Shown here: piece by piece, positions 56,987 to 64,000 of the stretch
Numbering within the stretch: the stretch's first letter is position 1
How the letters are laid out: each line of letters begins with the position of its first letter
NCBI GenBank assembly: GCA_008690995.1
Contig: VRMN01000014.1
Span: 310,001 to 374,000, forward strand
DNA: 64,000 nt
Reading direction: 5' to 3'
DNA from: Porphyridium purpureum
Lineage: Eukaryota; Rhodophyta; Bangiophyceae; Porphyridiales; Porphyridiaceae
Notes under the pieces: generated by a model
Seen by the model: only the letters and a program-made list of their open reading frames with translations
Databases searched by the model: none
Told to the model about the DNA's origin: nothing
Program-made: the position numbers and the translations under genes

Positions 56987-59900
56987 TCATTCAGAGTCAG
57001 ACTCTTCGATAATTTTCAACAAGTCGGGCTCAGAATCGGACGCCGGCATTTCGTCGGGTACTTCTTCATCATTTTCCCCTGCCATGTATTCTTCGCGTCC
57101 ATAGTATGGCCTCAGATGCTGGATCGGAAAAACATCATGACAAGCCACACCCTCGGGCAAAATCACTCGGTAAGCATGCGAGCTTACCTTCTCAATGACA
57201 GGCACCGGACCAAGAAACTTTGGTGCCGCCAAATCACTCTTGTTCGGCCGCATTTGCGGCGCCGTGACCAACACTTGATCACCAACTTGAAACTCCCGGG
57301 CATCCTTGCGTCGATCGAAGAACTTCTGCATTCTCCCCTGGGCTTCGATCAAATTGTCGAGGACTTCTTCATGGACTTTGCACAGGCGAAACCAGTGCTC
57401 CGCCATGTCCTTCGTCTGTCCGTCACGCGCAGGCGTCCACCCTTCACTCGGTGGAAACCGAGGATCCCTTCCATATACCACTTTGAACGGCGCGAATCCA
57501 GTGGCACTGCTTGGTGCAGAGTTGTACGCAAACTCGTACAACGGCAAGTCTCGCACCCAGCCGCTATTCGTCGCCATCAACTTGAGCATTTCCCGAATCA
57601 CGCGGTTCACTCGCTCAGTTTGGCCATCTGTCTGCGGGTGGTTGGCGGTAGACATAGCCAACTTCATACCCACCCGCTTGCTCAACTGCTGCCAAAACGT
57701 GGACGTAAACAGCGGATCTCGGTCCGATACAATTGACTTGGGGTATCCGAAACGGCTCACGACGTGCTTCACGAACAAGTCAGCACAACGTTTTGCTGTC
57801 AAGTCCTTGCGCGTCGGGATAAACAGCGCCATCTTCGAATATCGATCCACCACAGTCATGATTGCATCACAGCTGCCTTCGCTCCGAGGCAGCTCTGTCA
57901 CAAAGTCCATCGAAATGTCGACCCAAGGTCCTTCTGGGATCGACAAGGGCTTCAGCTTTCCAAACGACCGATTCTCTGACTTTGTCACTTGGCATGCGTG
58001 ACAAGTCTTCACAAAACGGCTCACGTCTCGCTTCATCTTTGGCCAGTAGAAGCGAGTCATCAAAGACGCATGAGTTGTGTCCGCTCCACGGTGCCCTGCT
58101 GTCGGGATATCGTGGTGGAGTTGCATGACACGCTCTCTGAACTTCCTCGGCACGCAAACGCGATTCCTCAAGTACAAGAGCCCAGCTTCGGTTCGAAAAC
58201 CCTGGTGGGTCGGTAAATCTCCCATCAAAGTACCAAAGTCTGGGTCACTCGAGTACGAACCCACGAATGCCTGGAAACCCGTACCAAATTCATCACACCG
58301 AACTTGGTACTCTAGCGCGTGCAACTCCGGCTTCCTCGACAAAGCATCGGCTACCACGTTCGACTTTCCCTTCACATAGTCGATAGTAATATCGAACTCG
58401 GCCAAAAAGTCCAACCACCGTGCCTGCCGGCCATTCAGCTCCTTCTGCGTCATCAAATGTTTCAACGCCTCATGATCTGTATGAAGCACAAACTTTGCCC
58501 CGTACAGATAAGGTCGAAACTCTCGCAGACAGTGAATGACGGCCATGAGCTCACCTTCATAGCTGCTGTACCTGGTCTCTCGGTCCAGCAGCTTCCTCGA
58601 CGTAAACGCGACCGGTCTGCCTTCCTGTGCCAGCCATCCCCCCACCGCGACTTCGGAGCGGTCCGTGTACACCTCAAATGGCTTTTCAGGGTCTGGCAAG
58701 GCCAACACCGGCGCTTCCGTCAACATCCCGACAATCTTCTTGAAGGCCGACTTGCCTTCATCTCCCAGTTCGATCAGCTGCTTCTTCGACTTTGCGTTCT
58801 GCAACAGCGAAGTCAGCGGCGCCACGACGGTAGAGTATCCTTTGACAAACCTGCGAAACCAGTTTGTCATTCCCAAAAAGGATCTCAACTCCGTCACCGT
58901 CTTTGGCACTGGCCAATCTCTCAAAGCTTCCACCTTCCGTGGATCCATCTTCACGCAACCGTTGCCGACAATGTTCCCCAGGTATTCGACTTCAGAAACG
59001 AAGAAGCTGCACTTCTTGCGCTTCAAATGATACCCCGCCCTTTGCAAGCGCGACAACACTTCCTTCAGGACCTCGCCGTGCGACTGCCTATCCTTGGTAA
59101 AGACCAAAATATCGTCCAAGTAGACAATGACGGTCTTGTCCAGCAGATCTGCAAACAGCTCGTTCATGGCCCTCTGAAAAGTTGCCGGCGCGTTGCAAAG
59201 ACCAAACGGCATCACACGGAACTCGAACTGTCCGTACCTGGTCTGGAACGCGGTCTTCGGCACGTCCTCTCCCCGAACACGCAACTGGTGGTATCCCGAT
59301 GCCAAATCCAACTTTGAGAAACAGTGAGCTGCGCCCAGTCGATCCAGCAACTCATCCATGTTCGGCAACGGATACCGGTCCTTCACAGTTGCGTCGTTCA
59401 ACGCCCGATAATCAACGCACATCCTCATGCTGCCGTCTTTCTTCTTCACGAACAGCACGGGTGCTCCAAACGGGCTCTGACTCGGCTGGACGAATCCTTT
59501 GTCCAGCAAGTCATCCAAAGTCTCTCGGAGGACTTTCAACTCCGCAGGGCTCAGTCGGTAGACCCTGCCCACTCTCACAGGCTTCTCATCTTTCAGCCTA
59601 ATCACATGCTCCACTGTTCGGCTCTCAGGCAGCCCACGTGGCTCCTCGAACAGATTTTCGAAATCCTTGAGCATCTTTCTCACAGAGTCAGCTTCTTTGC
59701 GCTCCACTGAACAGGGCTTCTCCCTTCCTTTCAGCACGCCGAGGTAGCACTCTTCTACCTCCTGACTCTTCAACAGCCGACGGAGCTCTTTCCGTGGCAC
59801 CAGCATCTGCGTCATGCTCCAGGCCTTTTTCTCTCCGTAGGCCAACATGCCAGACTGCCAATCAATCACTGGGTTCTCCCGCTTCAGCCACTCCATGCCC

Positions 59901-60478
59901 AAGATTGCGTCTTGTCCCGCAATCCGGCAAATGGCAAAGGTAGCGGTCCCTGAGTACCCATCGCTCAGTTCAAACTTGACATTGGAAACTTCTCCGGCTG
60001 TTTCCAATACAGACCCATCCGCTAGGGTCACATGATCTCTCTTCCACGACGCCTTCTGCTTCAGGCCGTCGGATTTCTGCACAAAGTCCACGCTCATGAA
60101 GTTGTCCGTCGCGCCACTGTCAATCAAAAACGTGGCCTCTCCGTCGGACTTGTGCACTTTTCCTCGAACTCGAAGAAGCATGGCAGCTCCCATCCCTCCA
60201 AGTTCCTTGATCACGGGCTGATTTGCGCTCGAGTTTCGCCCACAAGGTTTCGGACAGCCAGACCTTGGCTTACCAAGGCCACCACAGCGGTCTTCATTCC
60301 CGCCCCTAGAGGTCTCGTAACGTGTGCGAGCCTCCTTTCCCTCTGACTGTCCGAGGAACCTCTCTACTCGAGCTCCTCGTTTTTTGACTCCAGCGAGTCT
60401 CCCTCCAGCTGCTGGATAGTCTTCCTTGCCTCGGGACACTTCCTCGCGATGTGTCCCGGCCTTCCACAATTCCAGCAT
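56987..60478 (-). CDS. Element 3 pol
   Basis: 1163-residue frame with the same protease, reverse transcriptase, RNase H and integrase order and motifs as element 1 (LIDSGATDNF, YLDDILVFTK, VSDRDPLFTS), plus scattered substitutions. It overlaps gag in the -1 frame. Confidence 0.93.
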   Translation of the reverse strand: MLELWKAGTHREEVSRGKEDYPAAGGRLAGVKKRGARVERFLGQSEGKEARTRYETSRGGNEDRCGGLGKPRSGCPKPCGRNSSANQPVIKELGGMGAAMLLRVRGKVHKSDGEATFLIDSGATDNFMSVDFVQKSDGLKQKASWKRDHVTLADGSVLETAGEVSNVKFELSDGYSGTATFAICRIAGQDAILGMEWLKRENPVIDWQSGMLAYGEKKAWSMTQMLVPRKELRRLLKSQEVEECYLGVLKGREKPCSVERKEADSVRKMLKDFENLFEEPRGLPESRTVEHVIRLKDEKPVRVGRVYRLSPAELKVLRETLDDLLDKGFVQPSQSPFGAPVLFVKKKDGSMRMCVDYRALNDATVKDRYPLPNMDELLDRLGAAHCFSKLDLASGYHQLRVRGEDVPKTAFQTRYGQFEFRVMPFGLCNAPATFQRAMNELFADLLDKTVIVYLDDILVFTKDRQSHGEVLKEVLSRLQRAGYHLKRKKCSFFVSEVEYLGNIVGNGCVKMDPRKVEALRDWPVPKTVTELRSFLGMTNWFRRFVKGYSTVVAPLTSLLQNAKSKKQLIELGDEGKSAFKKIVGMLTEAPVLALPDPEKPFEVYTDRSEVAVGGWLAQEGRPVAFTSRKLLDRETRYSSYEGELMAVIHCLREFRPYLYGAKFVLHTDHEALKHLMTQKELNGRQARWLDFLAEFDITIDYVKGKSNVVADALSRKPELHALEYQVRCDEFGTGFQAFVGSYSSDPDFGTLMGDLPTHQGFRTEAGLLYLRNRVCVPRKFRERVMQLHHDIPTAGHRGADTTHASLMTRFYWPKMKRDVSRFVKTCHACQVTKSENRSFGKLKPLSIPEGPWVDISMDFVTELPRSEGSCDAIMTVVDRYSKMALFIPTRKDLTAKRCADLFVKHVVSRFGYPKSIVSDRDPLFTSTFWQQLSKRVGMKLAMSTANHPQTDGQTERVNRVIREMLKLMATNSGWVRDLPLYEFAYNSAPSSATGFAPFKVVYGRDPRFPPSEGWTPARDGQTKDMAEHWFRLCKVHEEVLDNLIEAQGRMQKFFDRRKDAREFQVGDQVLVTAPQMRPNKSDLAAPKFLGPVPVIEKVSSHAYRVILPEGVACHDVFPIQHLRPYYGREEYMAGENDEEVPDEMPASDSEPDLLKIIEESDSE

Positions 60479-61170
60479 TTGAGCTCGGTACGAACACGCC
60501 TCTGACCCTGCACATGTCCCAGCTCCATCGGGACAGGTCCTTCCTGCGCTGCACGACCGAAAAATGGCGTCCTCACACTTGAATCACGCACGCCGCGGGT
60601 CGCATGAATGGCGTCGTCCACGACCACCGCCACCTGCGCAGCCTCCGCAAACGTGCTCACTCCTCGCTTGTACACTTCCAAGCGGACCTCGGGCTTCAGA
60701 CCCCTCACAAAGCGGTCCATCATTTCTGCGTCCGACAAGTCCGGAATCACAAGTGCCGCGTCCTGAAAAGCCGCCACATACGCATGGGCCGGGCCTTTCT
60801 GCGAAAGAAGCGTCAACTTGTCCCTTGCACGCCTGATCGAATCCTGCGGCGTGAACCGAGCACTCACGAGGGCAGCGAAATCATTCCACGTCGTGGGGAT
60901 CTCCTGCGGGTAGCGCTCGCAGTTCAGGACCCACCAATGAAGCGCCTCTCCCTCGAAGTAGTCTGATGCCAAGTCCACAGCACGCCTCTCCGCAAGCAGA
61001 CGTTTCTCCAAATCGTCCGGGTGGATGCTCTCCAACAGCCGGCCCAAGATCTTCTTTCTCGCCTGGAACAACCACGTCTTCACAACCAGAAGGTCACGCT
61101 TCCCGTCGAACCTCATCTGACGGGCCTCCTTCGGGCCACGTGGTCCCAGCGTCTCCGAATCAATCTCCAT
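60364..61170 (-). CDS. Element 3 gag
   Basis: 268 residues from MEIDSETLG; capsid region and one CCHC zinc knuckle, as in the sister elements. Confidence 0.93.
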   Translation of the reverse strand: MEIDSETLGPRGPKEARQMRFDGKRDLLVVKTWLFQARKKILGRLLESIHPDDLEKRLLAERRAVDLASDYFEGEALHWWVLNCERYPQEIPTTWNDFAALVSARFTPQDSIRRARDKLTLLSQKGPAHAYVAAFQDAALVIPDLSDAEMMDRFVRGLKPEVRLEVYKRGVSTFAEAAQVAVVVDDAIHATRGVRDSSVRTPFFGRAAQEGPVPMELGHVQGQRRVRTELKCWNCGRPGHIARKCPEARKTIQQLEGDSLESKNEELE

Positions 61171-61737
61171 GCTTTCTGGACTAAAGCACGCTCAACGACG
61201 ACAACGACACAAACAGCAAGCCTCCGATGCTCACTTTCTCCAACAGCTGCGCGCACCACGAACGGGCTCGGTCGCCCTCACGAACACAAACCGACACACG
61301 AAGCTGTCCTCTCACGCACACACACGCACAGCAATCTTCTCACGCACACACAACAAAGCACACAGCAATCCTCCTCTGTTGCGCTGGATGGGGAGCGGCC
61401 CGGGCCTTTGCACTGGGGCGGGGATTATAGATGCGATCTTATATGGAGGTGTTCGGCGCCTACCTTCGCAAAGGTGGTCGTGCGACACTAGGATGAATCC
61501 TAGTGAAGGCTGACCGTTACGGCTCTTGCCTACTAATACGTGCTAAGGCAGAGAGCGAGTCCGCCGTCAAGGCCTAGGCCTATCGTACAGCCAAGACTGA
61601 GACCCGCTTCCACCCGTCGCACCCTCCGGATCGACTTACTCGAACCCCCTTACCCGCAGACTCTCCCACCCAGGCAACCCCGGAGAAGCTCTAAGAGAAC
61701 CTTAGAGCAACCCCAGGTAACCAGCGATGATACCAAA

Positions 61738-62030
61738 TGTTACCAATGCTGTGCCTTTTACTCTGCTTCTTCTTTCTTCTTCTGTCTCCGAGCAAGACCT
61801 GACCGGCTAGTCCGGGCAGGCGCGTCGCCTTTTTATACCCTTACTTCCGCTAGGGACAGCAAGGCGCCAAGAGAAATGACAATGCAAACCATTGGCATTT
61901 CTGCGCGCGTCTAGAAGGTTCTGGAACCTCTAGAAGCTTCTAGAAACGGTTCAACGGTCTACCGGTTTAACGGCTTACCGGTTTTGGATTAACCGAACCG
62001 TTCTAGGTGACTGGGGTCGAACGGATAACA
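61738..62030 (-). repeat. LTR at right end of the gypsy tandem
   Basis: 293 bp, TGTTA...TAACA. It shares several variants with the middle LTR that are absent from the other three LTRs. TATA box 61818-61827 on the - strand. Confidence 0.93.
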
Positions 62031-62530
62031 CCATGCGTCGCCACAGTGGCGGAGGATCCGCAATGTTTTGGGGTGCCATGTCGTGGCACGGACTGAGTAC
62101 GTTGCATCGTGTTCAAGGCTCGCTGAATGCCGAGCGATATCGGCAGGTTATGCTGAACGTCATGATGCCCTGGGCATTGGAACTGCCTTGGCGCCTTGAT
62201 CAGCCGGATTGCCCATTCATATTTCAGCAAGATAATGCGCCCGGACATGCAGCGCTGAGCACGCGCGAGCTGTTTGACACGGTCGGAATCGCACTGCTTG
62301 ATTGGCCAGCGCGGTCGCCGGACTTGAATCCAGTTGAGAATCTGTGGGCGATCGTTTCTCACCGTGTGCATTGGCAAGGACGCCAGTTTATGCGCCTCGA
62401 TGACATGCTTCCAGTTATCTATGACTGCTGGCGAACGGAAGCGCCAAAGTATGTTGAGGCACTTTTCGAGAGCATGCCCCGTCGCCTGCAAGCTTGCATC
62501 GACGCCGGTGGCCGTCAAACCAAGTACTAG
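62031..62530 (+). mobile_element. Tc1/mariner transposase, C-terminal part only
   Basis: About 165 residues of a Tc1-type DDE transposase: RHSGGGSAMFWGAMSWHG, then FQQDNAPGHAA with the second catalytic Asp, and SPDLNPVENLW with the catalytic Glu 34 residues later (DD34E, the Tc1 type). The DNA-binding domains and first catalytic Asp are missing because the sequence starts exactly at the end of the gypsy LTR. The missing half is not found left of the gypsy tandem. The stop at 62528-62530 looks natural. No terminal inverted repeat was recognised downstream. Confidence 0.88.
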
Positions 62531-63083
62531 TTTCGTTACGACAGTTAAATCTCTTCTCATAAGCGTGTTTGTCCTCATCAACCTGTTTTATTGTTTTTCT
62601 CTTTTTCGGCACTTCTCACACCTGTCGTTTTGTTCTACGATACCTTTGGACGCCCCTACCCATTTTCCGTGCCGCTGATTCTTTTTGTGTTATCAAAATA
62701 GACGACAACCTAGTCGAAAAGCCGAGGTGTTCACAAAACACTTCATTTAATCCCGTGGGACAACTAACTTGGCCAGGACTGTACCCGCCCTCTCTCTGTG
62801 CAACCCTAGCCGTCCATTTTGCAGTGTACCCGGCAGTCAGTAAGCCGCTTACCACCTCACGCCCACCCCCGCGTTTGAACTGGCTGGGATTTGGACGCCC
62901 CGCGACGCAAATTCATAGCAGAACAATCACGTTTTACTATCTTCCGCCGCTTGGCGCCTTGCGCACTTGCGCACTTGCGCACGTACGCACGCGCGAATGT
63001 TGTATCAAGGGCACATCGTCTTCCGAAGAGGCGAGGGTGCGGTGTGCGAGAGGCGAGTCGTCAGCAAGACTCCCAACCTGTCC
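62531..63083. other. Gap between Tc1 fragment and CHO2
   Basis: 553 bp; GC content rises again toward the right. A short TTGCGCACTTGCGCACTTGCGCAC triplication lies at ~62961-62982 (8-9 bp period). Presumably it carries the CHO2 promoter. Confidence 0.5.
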
Positions 63084-64000
63084 ATGCAGGATACCCCGAC
63101 GCCGCCAAGCATGGTCGCACATATTGCCGATCGCGTGCCGACGACGAGCGCGCCCGCTCCGATGGATGCGCATGTCGCGCCAACCGCGCATGCGAGCGTG
63201 AACGGGAAGCACGCTCAGCGCTGTGCTGCGCACGAAGGCGAAAGGCAGCCCGCGCAAGTCGGCGGCCGTACTGGCGCGAAAAAGGTCAAGACGGGTCGCG
63301 TGGCGGACGGAACAACGTTCGTGGTGCCCGAAACCAAGTCGATGTTCGATGCGTTGCTCAAGCCGCGGAATTGGGGTATTGCCGAAGTGCTCGTCAACTT
63401 GGTCATGTGGTACCATGTTGCCCTGGCGCTTGCCATGCGGCACGTACCTCTCTGGGTATACGTCGCCCACTTTGCGTTCTGGCGCCTCTCGTACAACCTC
63501 GGGCTGGGCCTCATTCTGAATCGACAGAGCCGCACGCGGTTCATCACCGAGTGGGTCCGCCAGGCATCGCCGGATCGCGCACTGCTGATGAAGCGGCTCG
63601 TCAAATCATCCATGGGCAACGAGTACAGCTGGAGCAAGATGCCAGTGGAGTTTAATGCATGGTTGCTGTTTCGCATGCTATCCATGCTGATTCTTGCCAA
63701 CGATGGGCTGTCGTACGTTATTTTGTGCATCAAGCTGTTCAATCCTCTCGACGAGAACCCTTTCATTCTACTCGTGTGCTTGACCACGGGTCTGGGCCTG
63801 CTTGCATTCTCGCTGTGGTCCAAGACATCCGCACACGATTGTGTCGGAGACTTTGCGTGGTACTGGGGCGACTTCTTTTTCATTATGCAAGGCGAACTCA
63901 AGTTCGACGGCGTTTTTGAAATGTTCCCGCATCCAATGTACACGGTTGGCTATGCGGCGTACTATGGCTTTGCCGTGCTGTGCCGCTCGTCTAGTCTGCT
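63084..64000 (+). CDS. CHO2: Phosphatidylethanolamine N-methyltransferase, fungal CHO2 type, 3' end outside window
   Basis: The frame stays open from the ATG at 63084 to the window edge (305 codons). After a ~70-residue Ala/Pro-rich N-terminus come TTFVVPETKSMFDALL, several membrane helices (WGIAEVLVNLVMWYHVALAL, AFWRLSYNLGLGLIL), WYWGDFFF and FDGVFEMFPHPMYTVGYAAYYG. These match yeast Cho2, including the signature FDGxFEMFPHPMYxVGYxGxYG. The enzyme methylates phosphatidylethanolamine with S-adenosylmethionine in the ER, the first step of the methylation route to phosphatidylcholine. Yeast Cho2 is ~870 residues, so about two thirds lies beyond the window. It is the first host gene after the transposon block. 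Confidence 0.9.
   Translation, partial: MQDTPTPPSMVAHIADRVPTTSAPAPMDAHVAPTAHASVNGKHAQRCAAHEGERQPAQVGGRTGAKKVKTGRVADGTTFVVPETKSMFDALLKPRNWGIAEVLVNLVMWYHVALALAMRHVPLWVYVAHFAFWRLSYNLGLGLILNRQSRTRFITEWVRQASPDRALLMKRLVKSSMGNEYSWSKMPVEFNAWLLFRMLSMLILANDGLSYVILCIKLFNPLDENPFILLVCLTTGLGLLAFSLWSKTSAHDCVGDFAWYWGDFFFIMQGELKFDGVFEMFPHPMYTVGYAAYYGFAVLCRSSSL

Larger units (their letters stand above)
56574..62030 (-). mobile_element. Ty3/gypsy LTR retrotransposon, element 3, same family
   Basis: About 5.46 kb with LTRs 56574-56867 (shared) and 61738-62030, gag, pol, primer-binding-like site 61721-61735 and polypurine tract 56868-56881. Its coding region is more diverged from elements 1 and 2 than these are from each other, so it is probably the oldest of the three. 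It looks whole. The right LTR ends against the middle of a Tc1/mariner transposase. Confidence 0.93.

Noticed and set aside
42462-62000. Numerous + strand frames of 60-330 codons opposite the three gypsy pol/gag regions
   Set aside because: They recur at the same relative position in all three copies because they are antisense to gag and pol; none has a recognisable domain.
1-64000. CRISPR arrays, bacterial operons, Shine-Dalgarno sites, rRNA genes
   Set aside because: None seen; the gene content is eukaryotic, and the tandem repeats present (7-bp and 11-bp units, microsatellites) are not spacer-repeat arrays.

Overview
This window comes from the nuclear genome of a unicellular photosynthetic eukaryote. 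A red alga with an intron-poor, GC-rich genome (Porphyridium-like) fits best. Long proteins (RAD50, ARMC8, an Akt-like kinase, an exocyst-like subunit) read through single uninterrupted frames. A Rieske protein begins MAFV with an Ala/Ser/Arg-rich leader, the style of plastid transit peptide known from red algae and glaucophytes. A fungal-type CHO2 phosphatidylethanolamine methyltransferase starts at the right end. The species is inference; the intron-poor coding style and eukaryotic gene set are seen directly.

Left half (1 to about 31 kb) is host gene space, with short gaps and no recognisable transposons. In order: the 3' part of an MFSD1-like transporter (+), a UBE2E-like E2 whose catalytic Cys is absent (+, only 1 bp after the transporter stop), a flavohemoglobin-like protein without its NAD domain (-), a PH plus AGC kinase of Akt/SGK layout (+), an ARMC8/Gid5 subunit of the CTLH/GID ubiquitin ligase (-), a plastid Rieske protein (+), a Tas-type aldo/keto reductase (-), an Exo84-like tethering protein (+), a small unknown ORF (+), RAD50 (+), a PP2C phosphatase (-) and a coiled-coil protein (+). 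Gaps hold microsatellites, homopurine tracts, an 11-bp minisatellite, a CGGTTAT array, and a mirrored AAAGATG motif array in the divergent promoter near 15.5 kb.

Right half (about 31 to 62.5 kb) is a mobile-element block. It begins with AT-richer decayed DNA containing retroelement-like scraps. Next come a Ty1/copia pol with an apparent 3' LTR (37.3-40.2 kb), a young Ty3/gypsy element (41.9-47.4 kb) with 5-bp target duplications inserted in a decayed tyrosine-recombinase (Crypton-like) gene, and a tandem of two more elements of the same gypsy family sharing one LTR (51.4-62.0 kb). The tandem ends abruptly in half of a Tc1/mariner transposase. Host sequence resumes with CHO2 (63.1 kb to the window end).

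The host genes do not form one pathway. Two belong to ubiquitin signalling (E2-like, ARMC8), two to phospho-signalling (AGC kinase, PP2C), one to DNA repair (RAD50), one to membrane trafficking (Exo84-like) and one to phosphatidylcholine synthesis (CHO2). All family names rest on motif recognition by eye; no database search was run.
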